Source of the DNA: Bacteroidota bacterium
Lineage (GTDB): Bacteria > Bacteroidota > Bacteroidia > Cytophagales > Cyclobacteriaceae
DNA length: 64,000 nt
Direction of reading: 5' to 3'
Assembly (NCBI GenBank): GCA_016866385.1
Contig: VGMU01000005.1
Span: forward strand, 1-64,000
Shown here: piece after piece, positions 39,393-48,201 of the stretch
Numbering within the stretch: position 1 is the stretch's first letter
Layout: each line of letters begins with the position of its first letter
Made by a program: the position numbers and the translations under genes
The notes under the pieces: generated by a model
Told to the model about the DNA's origin: nothing
What the model saw: the letters and a program-made list of their open reading frames with translations, nothing else
Database searches by the model: none

Positions 39393-41138
39393 TTACTTTT
39401 TCCAGCTTGCCTTTCCCCCCTTGGCAGAATCTACCTCCACCTTTAGGTTTTGGATGGAGGACACAATCCACCTTACTTTTACCGCGCTCATTCCTGGAAT
39501 ATTCTCCACTGCTATTTTTTGAGGGGAAGCCACTTGCTCTTTATAAAGTTTTCGGTCCTCGTCTTGAACCTCAAATCCTGCTACCACCTGAGCACCCGTC
39601 AAGGTTACATAATCCGGTCTTTCAATTTTGTACTTTAGATCTTGGCTTGCATGGGTAGGCATCATGCGCTCGTTGACCACCGTGGCCGTTACCTCTTTTA
39701 ACCCACCTCCAAGATCTTCAACCTTTACTTCGGAGATGGTCAATTTGGGGGTATGGTAGGCATGATAAATAGTAAATGCCGCATTTCTGTGAGCATCTTG
39801 CTCTAGAAGGAATCCCGGATGGGCTCGCCCAAAGGTTTTTTTGAAGCCTCCTATTTCGACCGCACCAAATTGGGGGTGGTTGAAGGAATGCCAATTGACA
39901 AAGGCATCTCCAAAAGTAAGAAGATCATCCACTTTCAGCTGCTCTTCCTGATTGCCTCTTCCTGCATCCTTGTTGAAGTACAAGTAAGAAACCATGAGTT
40001 CATTGGAATAGGTAAAAATTCCTCTAGTACCATAAAACCAGTCCAACTCCCCTCCAAATACGGAATAAAGATCCTTGTAGACGGTCAGGTACCTGTAGCC
40101 AGGAATCATCTCTTCTCCTTTTTTTCCTATGGCGTCGTAGATGCGAATATCCTCTCGATTGTAGGTGTTGACGTCTTCCTCTGCTCCAGGCCCACGAAGA
40201 ATCATCCCTCCTGAATTATGAAAACTTTGTCCCCCTGCAATATTGGGGTGCTTCATCACAAACTCCATCACGGCTCTGTTTTCAGGTAAGGTGAAGGGGT
40301 ACCTCATGGCTCCGCGTTGGATGTAATCGGGTTGCCAATTCCAACCCCAGTCTCTATTGGGATCATAATATCCTATCCCGTCTTCATTGACTTCTCCATC
40401 TCCGTCGTTGTCCACTCCCTCTTGGCCAAGCATTTCGTATTCACCCATTTGATCCGGACCCACTTGTACCAGTCGCCTAGAATCCAAGGGATCCTTGATA
40501 AATCTTCCCGTAGGCGATTTACGAATCATCATCGTAATGTGTCCATCCCCATCCAAATCATCCATTCGATCTTCCCCTGCAGCACCGTCTCCGTCATTGT
40601 CCAGCACGAGCATTCCCGAACGTGGGGAGCTAGCCGTATTGGGCTCTTTAAAGAAATTGTTTCGCGCATCCGGGTTGATCGTAGGGGTGATGTAAAAAGT
40701 TTTGTCCTTGAGGAGCTGCTTTACAAAGGCATTGTCTGCATGCATTTCAGTCAAATACCAGGCCACATAGAGCGAAAATTCTCCGCCTTGCACCTCATTG
40801 GAGTGAATGTTGCCATCGATCCACATGGCGGGCTTGTCGGTGTCCATACCTGCAGAAAAATCCGTGATTGTAAGCGTGAGAATGTCCCTTCCTTCTACAG
40901 ATTTGCCAATGGATTCAATTTTGGCCAGGTTGGGATTAGCTTGAGCGATTTTTTTCATCCAAGACCATAGCCCTTCCGAGCTATAGTACCGGTTCCAAGC
41001 AATTTCCACTTTGGGTTTGTGCGGGGTACCTATGGCTCTAAAGTAATTTTCCTCTTGTGCAGTAGCCTCCAAGGCCAAGGTACTCCAGGCTCCCAAAGCC
41101 CATGCGGCAATCCAAATTTTTAAGTTAATGTTTTTCAT
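39393..41138 (-). CDS. Zinc carboxypeptidase, M14 family, exported
   Basis: 581 residues with a signal peptide ending EATAQ. Zinc-binding H-x2-E is DGNIHSNEVQGGE (His112, Glu115), the third ligand is GQSFHNSGG (His307), and the catalytic Glu is in FTYSNELMV (Glu380). Two Asp/Gly-rich loops (DNDGDGAAGED and DLDGDGHITM, also DNDGDGEVNEDG) look like calcium-binding insertions. A C-terminal beta domain of about 130 residues follows. It lies three bases downstream of a paralogue without the catalytic residues, so the two are co-expressed. Likely periplasmic or secreted peptide degradation. Confidence 0.9.
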   Translation of the reverse strand: MKNINLKIWIAAWALGAWSTLALEATAQEENYFRAIGTPHKPKVEIAWNRYYSSEGLWSWMKKIAQANPNLAKIESIGKSVEGRDILTLTITDFSAGMDTDKPAMWIDGNIHSNEVQGGEFSLYVAWYLTEMHADNAFVKQLLKDKTFYITPTINPDARNNFFKEPNTASSPRSGMLVLDNDGDGAAGEDRMDDLDGDGHITMMIRKSPTGRFIKDPLDSRRLVQVGPDQMGEYEMLGQEGVDNDGDGEVNEDGIGYYDPNRDWGWNWQPDYIQRGAMRYPFTLPENRAVMEFVMKHPNIAGGQSFHNSGGMILRGPGAEEDVNTYNREDIRIYDAIGKKGEEMIPGYRYLTVYKDLYSVFGGELDWFYGTRGIFTYSNELMVSYLYFNKDAGRGNQEEQLKVDDLLTFGDAFVNWHSFNHPQFGAVEIGGFKKTFGRAHPGFLLEQDAHRNAAFTIYHAYHTPKLTISEVKVEDLGGGLKEVTATVVNERMMPTHASQDLKYKIERPDYVTLTGAQVVAGFEVQDEDRKLYKEQVASPQKIAVENIPGMSAVKVRWIVSSIQNLKVEVDSAKGGKASWKK

Positions 41139-41141
41139 GGC

Positions 41142-42728
41142 TTAGAAGGTTAGCGTTTGAGATACAAAGCCGGCATGTGGGGCTCCAGCCTTCAGTTCTA
41201 GGGTAGATTTACCCTTTACTATCCAGCTCAAACTGGCTTTTTCAAATGCGCCTAAAGCGGGGAGCAATTGTACTGCTTCCCCTGCTACCAACTGCTCTAC
41301 TGGCACCTTTAGGTCGATCCTCAGTTTTTTTAGCCATCGGGATCGTGTACCCATTTCCGAATGAGTAGGCAGGGGGGAATTGTTAAACAAATCCACAGAG
41401 ATGCGGGTGAGGCCATTGCCCAGTTTTTCCGCTTTGAGGTGATGAAACTCGAGCTTGGGTTGCATTGCTGCCAGCTTCAGGATAAAATCCGTGTGTTGCT
41501 TGGCAATTTCTCCCACTTTTTCAAAAGGAGGATTGACCATTACAAAGGGCTTGATGCCCCCAACTTCTACCTGTTGGTTTGGAAAATCTGGATGCTGTAC
41601 GGGAGTCCAAGGCACGAAGACCTCTTGTTTTAGGGAATCGGCCCAAGCCAGAAAATTGGCCTCCGCATTGGTTTTTCCTTTGAATTCTGGCGTCCAATAC
41701 CCTGGAGTAGAAAAGCTGAATCGGGCAAAATGGAAATAAGCCCATTGGAAAAAATCTCCATCCGTACCCTGGTTGGTTTGTTGAAAAGCTTTGGCCGGAT
41801 TGCTTTTGGAGTAAAGATCAGCTACCATAGCTTGACTTACCTGATCTTTTTCTAAGATAGAAGTTACTACCCTTTTCCGTGCTTCGCTGGCAGAATACTT
41901 CAAAGGATTGCTCAGGTTATTGGCAGGAGAAAAGGTGACAAAAGCAAAGATGTTCCACTGTTCAAAGAGGTAGTCTAGCAAGGCTCTGCTTTCGAGTTGT
42001 GACACGGCTATGTCTCCTGCTAGCGGTTCAAATACGGGAAATTTATAGCTTAAAGATTTATTGAAGGCAATGCCTTCCGTAAGGTCTTCAGCAAACTTTC
42101 CATCCTTGTCACTATCCACACTTTCCTTGAAGACCAAATACTTTCCCGCTTCTCCCTTGGATCGATCGGCTTTGACCATCACTCTAGGGTCTTCTTTGGA
42201 CGTGGTCCACTCTCCCATAGGATCTGCTACCCTCATCCAGGTAATCTGTCCATCCTCATTCAAATCACTGTAGCCGTTGTCTCCAGGTGTTCCATCACGG
42301 TCATGATCCATCGCCACGGCATTGCCACGACGCTCGTACTTCAAGGCAGCATGGTACTGCGCATAAGCATCTGGAGAAAGGTTGGGAAATACATAAAAGG
42401 TGGTGGATTCGAGTGCCTTGGCATTTTCCCCAACGAGCTTTTCAGCAAACTGAAGGGCCAATTCTACGCTGAGGACATGGAATCCTTCTACACCGCCGAC
42501 TACTGCAATCGCGGGTTTTTGGTCCTTGGCTCCGGTACCGATCTCCAGGGCATAAATTTCCTTGCCGCCAGCAGTCTTGGTCAGCGTCTTTAACTCTACT
42601 GCTGGATTAGCACTGAGTTTTTGGATGCGTTGTGTGGTTTGACTGAGCGTAGGATAGTCGCTTTGGGCAAAGGCCTTGCCACAAAACGTCGTTGCCAGCA
42701 ACAGTCCAAAAAAGAGGTGTTTTCTCAT
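41142..42728 (-). CDS. M14 carboxypeptidase-like protein without catalytic residues
   Basis: 528 residues, signal peptide ending GKAFAQ. Clearly homologous to the gene downstream (DHDRDGTPGDNGYSDLNEDG matches its Asp/Gly loops, and the C-terminal beta domain aligns), but the zinc motif HSNE is replaced by EGFH (Glu81, His84), and the segments that should carry the third His and the catalytic Glu read VTFSPANN and FSFSTPGYW. It is therefore probably inactive as a peptidase, or uses another chemistry. The frame is open and the fold motifs are kept, so this is a stable pseudoenzyme, not a decaying gene. It may bind substrate or the active partner (inference). Confidence 0.8.
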   Translation of the reverse strand: MRKHLFFGLLLATTFCGKAFAQSDYPTLSQTTQRIQKLSANPAVELKTLTKTAGGKEIYALEIGTGAKDQKPAIAVVGGVEGFHVLSVELALQFAEKLVGENAKALESTTFYVFPNLSPDAYAQYHAALKYERRGNAVAMDHDRDGTPGDNGYSDLNEDGQITWMRVADPMGEWTTSKEDPRVMVKADRSKGEAGKYLVFKESVDSDKDGKFAEDLTEGIAFNKSLSYKFPVFEPLAGDIAVSQLESRALLDYLFEQWNIFAFVTFSPANNLSNPLKYSASEARKRVVTSILEKDQVSQAMVADLYSKSNPAKAFQQTNQGTDGDFFQWAYFHFARFSFSTPGYWTPEFKGKTNAEANFLAWADSLKQEVFVPWTPVQHPDFPNQQVEVGGIKPFVMVNPPFEKVGEIAKQHTDFILKLAAMQPKLEFHHLKAEKLGNGLTRISVDLFNNSPLPTHSEMGTRSRWLKKLRIDLKVPVEQLVAGEAVQLLPALGAFEKASLSWIVKGKSTLELKAGAPHAGFVSQTLTF

Positions 42729-42926
42729 ATTGGGTCGTGTTTTTGGAAATATTCAAAGAGTAAATGAAGGGAAAGTTTAGGAAAAAAATGGGAATTTGAG
42801 TGGAGAGTTTTTCTGATTCTCTAAAATGGAGGTAGAAGGAAGGGGTAGAGGATGAATGGTGACGGAGAAAAAGGGAATTGCTCCTTTGACAAAAAATGAC
42901 GTATTTCAAGCATTATTCTTGTTGCT

Positions 42927-43754
42927 ATGTATCAAAAACTTGCCCTTGCCATTGCCTTTTCTCCACGTATGGAGGCCTTAATTGCTGAAGCCCGAAAATT
43001 GATCAGCATATTTGAAGGTGAGCTTGTTTTGATCCACGTAGGTACCAAGACTCCCGAATTGGAAGCGCAATTGGCAGAAGTCCTTTCTCGTCATTGTGGA
43101 GATCTCCACCGCATCAAGACCATTTGGAAAGAAGGCAAGCCGGCGAAGACCATCCTGAAAACCTGCGCGGAAGAAGGGGTTGATCTTTTGGTCTTAGGAG
43201 CCTTGAAAAAAGAAGGGCTACTTACTTATTACCTCGGGTCTGTGGCTCGAAAAGTAATTCGAAAAGCAACCTGTTCGGTTCTCACGTTGATAGATCCAAA
43301 AATTACAACCACGCATTTTTCAAAAGTAGTGATCAATGGAACCGAACTAGAGATCACCCCTCGTGTGATTGCTAGAGGGCTCAAGTTCTGCCAAGCCGAA
43401 CAATCTAGCCAAGTGCATATTTTGAATGAAATCAAATTGTATGGGTTTCAGATGGCTACTGCAGGGGAAGGAACGGAAACAGAAGTGGCCAATACCCGAC
43501 GCAAATTGGTCCAGGATGAAATCCAGTATGTTCAGGATATCTTGGACAAACTCGACCAAACAGGCTTGAAGATCAACATCAAGGTGACTGCAGGGAAATG
43601 GGCGGTAGAATTGGTCCGGTACTCCGAATCCATTGAAGCGGACTTATTGATTATGGGCGACGAGCAAGGTCTTAGCTTTATCGATCGCCTTTTCCCACAT
43701 GATTTGGAGGGTATTTTAGAGGAACTTCCGTGCAACTTGTTAATTGTGAAGTAG
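42927..43754 (+). CDS. Universal stress protein, two Usp domains
   Basis: 275 residues made of two Usp domains (1-145, 148-275). The first ends LLVLGALKKEGLLTYYLGSVARKVIRKATCSVLTL, resembling the G-x2-G-x9-G-S nucleotide-binding motif; the second ends LLIMGDEQGLSFIDRLFPHDLEGILEELPCNLLIV. It precedes the antiporter gene by three bases, and Usp domains often regulate cation/proton antiporters, so it may control its neighbour (inference). Confidence 0.85.
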   Translation: MYQKLALAIAFSPRMEALIAEARKLISIFEGELVLIHVGTKTPELEAQLAEVLSRHCGDLHRIKTIWKEGKPAKTILKTCAEEGVDLLVLGALKKEGLLTYYLGSVARKVIRKATCSVLTLIDPKITTTHFSKVVINGTELEITPRVIARGLKFCQAEQSSQVHILNEIKLYGFQMATAGEGTETEVANTRRKLVQDEIQYVQDILDKLDQTGLKINIKVTAGKWAVELVRYSESIEADLLIMGDEQGLSFIDRLFPHDLEGILEELPCNLLIVK

Positions 43755-43757
43755 GAT

Positions 43758-45002
43758 ATGGAAAGTTTAGCACATCAGGATGTAATCAACTTACTGCTTA
43801 AGTTAGCAACCATGTTGCTGTTGGCTCGCATTTTTGCAGAGGTAGCACAAAAACTAAAGCAACCGGCGGTAGTAGGAGAAATCTTGGCAGGGATAATTTT
43901 AGGCCCAACAGTCCTTGGAATGGTTGGCCCAGAGTTTTTCGAATTTTTATTTAAAAGCAGCCCTTCCGCTAATCTTGCTTTGGATGGAATTGTCCAAATG
44001 GCAGTCATCCTACTTTTGTTTATTGCAGGCCTAGAAGTGGAACTCCACCTCGTTTGGTCTCAAGGGAAATCAGCCGTCAGCATCAGTATTTTAGGCTTAG
44101 TGGTTCCCTTTATTTTTGGATTCCTAGCCCCCTATTATTTCCCAGAATTCTTTGGGATCACAGAAGACAAAAAATTACTCTTTTCCTTATTCATGGGAAC
44201 AGCCATGTCAATTACCGCCCTTCCAGTCGTCGCGCGGATTTTAATGGACATGAATTTGTTTAAAACCAAAATGGGTATGGTCATTGTCGCTGGAGCCATG
44301 GTCAATGACTTGATTGGTTGGTTGATCTTTTCTGTGATCCTTTCTTTCATGGGGAAGGCAGGAAATTTCTCTTTGGTCAATACATTCGGGATTACCCTCC
44401 TCTTTACCGTATTCATGCTCACTCTTGGAAAGGGATTGTTGAATAAGGTCCTCCCTTGGACTAACAAGAAATTGGCTTGGCCAGGTGGCGTTCTTTCCTT
44501 GTCCATGGCTTTTTGTTTTTTGGCAGCGGCCTTTACCGAATGGCTTGGGATTCATGCCATCTTTGGAGCCTTCCTTTTTGGCGTAGCCCTTGGCGACTCA
44601 GATCACCTGTCTGAGAAGGCGAAAGAAATTATTCATCAGTTCATCAACAACATATTCGCTCCTTTATTCTTTGTTTCTATTGGTCTAAAGATCAACTTCT
44701 TTACCAACTTTGACCTCGGATTAGTTTTGATCATTCTTGTCATTTCCTTTGCCGGGAAAATTATTGGAAGCGGCTATGGAGCCCTCCGCTCAGGATATAG
44801 TCCCAAGGATGCCTTAGCGGTGGGTTTTGGAATGAATGCACGTGGGGCAATGGAAATTATCTTGGGCCTAATCGCTTTGGAAAATGGGCTCATCGATGAA
44901 AAATTATTCGTTGCCCTAGTGGTAATGGCACTTGTTACCTCGATGTCTGCAGCCCCTTTAATGAAATGGGCCCTCAAAAAGAAACCTGGAGAAGCCGATT
45001 GA
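43758..45002 (+). CDS. Cation/proton antiporter, CPA2 (KefB/NapA-like) family
   Basis: 414 residues with twelve or so membrane helices. QPAVVGEILAGIILGPTVLG, FIAGLEVELHLV, the discontinuous helix region and a NDLIGW motif (Asp-containing, ion-binding) identify the CPA2 family. No regulatory RCK domain is fused; the upstream Usp gene may fill that role. Ion specificity (Na+ or K+) cannot be told. Two genes form the operon. Confidence 0.88.
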   Translation: MESLAHQDVINLLLKLATMLLLARIFAEVAQKLKQPAVVGEILAGIILGPTVLGMVGPEFFEFLFKSSPSANLALDGIVQMAVILLLFIAGLEVELHLVWSQGKSAVSISILGLVVPFIFGFLAPYYFPEFFGITEDKKLLFSLFMGTAMSITALPVVARILMDMNLFKTKMGMVIVAGAMVNDLIGWLIFSVILSFMGKAGNFSLVNTFGITLLFTVFMLTLGKGLLNKVLPWTNKKLAWPGGVLSLSMAFCFLAAAFTEWLGIHAIFGAFLFGVALGDSDHLSEKAKEIIHQFINNIFAPLFFVSIGLKINFFTNFDLGLVLIILVISFAGKIIGSGYGALRSGYSPKDALAVGFGMNARGAMEIILGLIALENGLIDEKLFVALVVMALVTSMSAAPLMKWALKKKPGEAD

Positions 45003-45051
45003 TTCTTGGTTAAATCACTTTCAGCCACTTAAACCCTTGTTTTAAACTTAG

Positions 45052-45084
45052 TTTCAAAAAAGTAAAACAAAGGGCCTATTTTTG
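45052..45084 (+). promoter_or_regulatory. Probable promoter of ferrochelatase gene
   Basis: TTTC at 45052-45055, 21-base spacer, TATTTTTG at 45077-45084. It lies across the earlier in-frame start (45082), favouring ATG 45112 as the true start. Confidence 0.5.
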
Positions 45085-45111
45085 GGCTTTTCTAGGGAAA
45101 TACATCGCTTT

Positions 45112-46143
45112 ATGTCTACGAGTCAAGCAAAAATAGGAGTCCTTCTGGTAAATTTAGGAACCCCAGACAGTACCAAAACAGGAGATGTTCGCAAGTACCT
45201 GAGAGAATTCTTGATGGATGGAAGGGTGATAGACTTTCCATTTATATTCAGGTGGATGTTGGTCAATTTGATTATCGCACCCTTTCGAGCTCCTAAATCG
45301 GCAAAAGAGTACCGCAAGCTATGGACAGAAAGAGGATCTCCCCTACTTTTTCATACCCAAGACCTCAAAGATAAACTTGAAAAAAAACTGGATCCTCAAT
45401 CCTATCACGTAGTTTTTGCCATGCGCTACCAAAATCCTAGCATAGAAAAAGGGTTGGAAGAGCTTCGTAAAGAAAAGGTAAAGAAAATCATTGTGCTTCC
45501 CCTCTTTCCTCAGTATGCATCGGCAACCAACGGTTCGGTCATAGATCGGGTCATGGAGTTGGTCCGCACCTGGCAGATCATTCCCGAAATGAGCTTTATT
45601 AGCAACTACCTGGAGCATCCCCTGTTTCTTGAAGCCTGGGCGGAACTCGGCCGGGAAGCTATGCAGGACCATGCCTACGATAGGTACTTGTTTTCTTACC
45701 ATGGACTTCCAGAAAGACAAATAAAAAAGGGAAGTGTAGAGGGGCATTGCCAACTTGGGTCTTGTTGTGCTGGCTATGGTATTAAAAATCAATTTTGCTA
45801 CCGAGCCCAATGCTTTCAGACCACTCGATTGATTGCAGAAAAATTGGGACTACCTGAAGAAAAGGTGCTCACCTGCTTCCAATCTCGCTTGGGCAAAGAT
45901 CCCTGGATCAAACCCTACACAGAGGATACCATCAAAGCATTAGCAAAAGAAAGAGTAAAAAAAGTACTCGTTTTTTCTCCTGCCTTTGTAGCGGACTGCC
46001 TAGAAACTACCGTGGAGGTAGGGGAAGAGTACAAGGAGCAGTTTGAAGAACTTGGAGGGGAACATTGGGAATTGGTACCCAGCCTCAACTCCAACGATAC
46101 CTGGGTGAGGTGTGTGGAGGAGTTGATTGTGTCAAGATCCTAG
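45112..46143 (+). CDS. hemH: Ferrochelatase
   Basis: 343 residues from ATG 45112 (MSTSQAKIGVLLVNLGTPDS); ten further residues are open upstream but overlap the promoter. LFQYASATNGS-like PLFPQYASATNGS, the catalytic His in FSYHGLPERQ, and AFVADCLETTVEVGEEY with the essential Glu are typical. Five Cys cluster around GHCQLGSCCAGYG and FCYRAQC (about 210-240), suggesting a metal or Fe-S site as in some ferrochelatases. It inserts iron into the porphyrin to complete haem synthesis. Confidence 0.93.
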   Translation: MSTSQAKIGVLLVNLGTPDSTKTGDVRKYLREFLMDGRVIDFPFIFRWMLVNLIIAPFRAPKSAKEYRKLWTERGSPLLFHTQDLKDKLEKKLDPQSYHVVFAMRYQNPSIEKGLEELRKEKVKKIIVLPLFPQYASATNGSVIDRVMELVRTWQIIPEMSFISNYLEHPLFLEAWAELGREAMQDHAYDRYLFSYHGLPERQIKKGSVEGHCQLGSCCAGYGIKNQFCYRAQCFQTTRLIAEKLGLPEEKVLTCFQSRLGKDPWIKPYTEDTIKALAKERVKKVLVFSPAFVADCLETTVEVGEEYKEQFEELGGEHWELVPSLNSNDTWVRCVEELIVSRS

Positions 46144-46145
46144 TT

Positions 46146-46359
46146 TTGTACAAAGTACGAAGTACCCCCCGCCTGCGGCAGGCAAGAGTATTATCGAATT
46201 AGAATTTCATTTTTAATTCGAATTCCTGCTTAGTACTTCGTACTTGGTACCTTGTACAACTCAATTCCGTATTTCGTATTTCGTACCTAACACTGACTTG
46301 TACTTGGTACCTGGTACTTTGTACAATTTATTTCCGTATTTCGTACTTCCACAGTCCCT
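46146..46359. repeat. GTAC-rich imperfect repeat region
   Basis: Several imperfect copies of TACTTCGTACTTGGTACC and of its reverse complement (TTGTACAAAGTACGAAGTACC at the left end), plus TTTCCGTATTTCGTA motifs. The blocks 46242-46288 and 46301-46350 are about 59 bases out of phase and look like a partial tandem duplication. A GC-rich palindrome GCCTGC-G-GCAGGC (46171-46183) sits in the left part. Probably a small interspersed non-coding repeat of this lineage. Confidence 0.65.
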
Positions 46360-46369
46360 CCTACCTCCC

Positions 46370-47533
46370 TTGTCCAAGTCCTCCTCCCAAGCCTTACTTT
46401 TTCTCGGTGTGATCCTCATCTCGATCAACCTGCGCACCACTATTGCTTCTGTAGGGCCGCTTATACCCTTCATTCGAGAGGATTTGGGTATTTCCAATAC
46501 TGCTGCGGGATTTTTGACTACCCTAAGTCTACTCACCTTTGCCCTTTTTTCTCTGCTGGCTCCTCGCCTAGGAAGGTGGCTTGGTCCAGCTAGGGCAATT
46601 TTTGCTGGAATTTTGGTGCTTGCCTTGGGAGCTAGCCTTCGGGTACTTGGGGACGTATCCCTGCTGTACCTGGGGACAGCGCTTATGGGGATAGGCATTG
46701 TCACGGCCAACGTACTGCTCATCCCCTTCTTTAAAGTCCGAATTCCTGAAAAGCTGGGCTTGATGACGGCCATCCTTTCCACGGGCATGTCTCTATTTGC
46801 TGCCCTTGCTTCAGGAATCAGTGTCCCCTTAGCAGAGGGGCTGGGCTGGGGATGGAGGGGAGCTTTGGCTTTCTGGGTAGGAGGCATGGTCCTCGCTTTG
46901 ATCGCCTGGGTCCCACAACTTAGCTCTTCCCAAAAAAAACCTTCTCATGTACAGGTACCGAGCAAAAATGTTTGGAAATCTACCCTAGCCTGGCAAGTTA
47001 CTGGATTTATGGCCTCACAATCGGTGATGTACTTTACCCTGATTACCTGGCTTCCTGATCTTTTGGTGGCACGAGGCATGTCTCCTACTACTGCAGGCTG
47101 GTCTCTATTTTACATGCAATTGATATCGCTTATCGGCACCTTTTTTATTCCTAACCTTTTACTCAGATTGCCCCAGCAATCCGGTGTGGTGCTAGGAGTT
47201 GGATTGGGTTATCTTTTGGGCTATGGAGCCCTATTTATTCATCAAGAATGGGTAACCTACCTCGCCTTGACGGTCATTGGAATTGGAAGTGGGGCAAGTC
47301 TGAGTATTGCATATACGCTGATCTCGATGAGGGCAGCAGAAGAACTCACTACTTCCAAACTTTCCGGCATGGTGCAATCCGCCGGTTACGTTTTTGCTGC
47401 CTTGGGCCCACTTTTCTTCGGGATTTCTTTGGATTGGTTGGCAAATTGGGAGGTGATGATCTGGCTGCTCCTAGGTATGACTATCCTTTTTTTGACCTTC
47501 GGCATTCCTGCTGGAAAGGATAAAAAAATCTAA
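46370..47533 (+). CDS. MFS transporter, CynX/NimT-like
   Basis: About 387 residues from TTG 46370 (LSKSSSQALLFLGVILISINLR). The frame is open back to 46244, but that part is the GTAC-rich repeat and would encode an implausible N-terminus, so the later start is preferred. Twelve membrane helices; INLRTTIASVGPLIPFIREDLGISNTAAGFLTTL and the R-x-GRR-like loop place it in the cyanate/nitroimidazole branch. Substrate unknown. The 5' region is built of repeat sequence, so its promoter may be derived from the repeat. Confidence 0.8.
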   Translation: MSKSSSQALLFLGVILISINLRTTIASVGPLIPFIREDLGISNTAAGFLTTLSLLTFALFSLLAPRLGRWLGPARAIFAGILVLALGASLRVLGDVSLLYLGTALMGIGIVTANVLLIPFFKVRIPEKLGLMTAILSTGMSLFAALASGISVPLAEGLGWGWRGALAFWVGGMVLALIAWVPQLSSSQKKPSHVQVPSKNVWKSTLAWQVTGFMASQSVMYFTLITWLPDLLVARGMSPTTAGWSLFYMQLISLIGTFFIPNLLLRLPQQSGVVLGVGLGYLLGYGALFIHQEWVTYLALTVIGIGSGASLSIAYTLISMRAAEELTTSKLSGMVQSAGYVFAALGPLFFGISLDWLANWEVMIWLLLGMTILFLTFGIPAGKDKKI

Positions 47534-47598
47534 TTCCCCATCCTTTTATAAAGGAAGCGAAGAAAGCGGTAATTTTATGAAATTCTTTCTTCATTGGT

Positions 47599-48201
47599 AT
47601 GCAAGATGTACTCCATTCCCTTGGCATTTCAGATTCTGTAATGAATTACGTATTGATGCCTCTTTTGATCTTCGTTGCCAGGGTAGCGGACGTTTCCATC
47701 AATACCCTACGCATCATGTTTATGATGAATGGAAAGAAAAATATCGTCCCCATTTTGGGATTTTTTGAGGCCTTGATCTGGTTGTTGGCCATAGGGCAAA
47801 TTTTTCAAAATGTGGACAATCCTCTATCCTATCTGGCTTATGCAGGAGGATTTGCTACGGGCACCTATGTGGGCATGACCTTGGACGAAAAATTGGCTTT
47901 GGGAAGGGTATTGGTCCGGGTGATTACTCCCAAGCCGCTACCGACTTTACTGGAGTTTATGAAGGAAAAAAATTACCGCTTCACCAATGTTGGGGCGGAA
48001 GGTCGTTATGGAAAAGTAAACTTATTGTTTACCGTAATGAAAAGAGATCAACTTCAAGAATTCATTTCCATGGTGAAGGCCACCGACCAAAAAGCATTTT
48101 ACACCATAGAAAGTGTAAAAAGGGTGTCTGAGGAGGATTTGAATATCATGGAGGATAAATCCCGTTTCCGCTCCAAACTATGGAGTCGTGCCCGCACCTG
48201 A
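47599..48201 (+). CDS. UPF0316 / DUF2179-type membrane protein
   Basis: 200 residues. Three N-terminal membrane helices (about 18-38, 48-70, 75-95) with FVARVADVSINTLRIMFMMNGKKNIVPILGFFEALIWLLAIGQIFQN, the UPF0316 signature, then a cytoplasmic domain about 100-200 (DUF2179-like). Function unknown; may sense a ligand or ion. Its TGA stop overlaps the ATG of the next gene (TGATG). Confidence 0.85.
   Translation: MQDVLHSLGISDSVMNYVLMPLLIFVARVADVSINTLRIMFMMNGKKNIVPILGFFEALIWLLAIGQIFQNVDNPLSYLAYAGGFATGTYVGMTLDEKLALGRVLVRVITPKPLPTLLEFMKEKNYRFTNVGAEGRYGKVNLLFTVMKRDQLQEFISMVKATDQKAFYTIESVKRVSEEDLNIMEDKSRFRSKLWSRART

Noticed and set aside
40317-40970. 217-residue open frame antisense to the M14 carboxypeptidase gene
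   Set aside because: Lies wholly opposite a well-supported gene, with low-complexity sequence that mirrors its Asp/Gly loops and no family features.
46146-46359. CRISPR array
   Set aside because: Repeats are imperfect, in both orientations, without regular spacers, and no cas genes are near.
46261-46887. 208-residue open frame opposite the MFS transporter start
   Set aside because: Basic, Pro/Ser-rich sequence typical of an antisense shadow; the MFS helices on the other strand are convincing.
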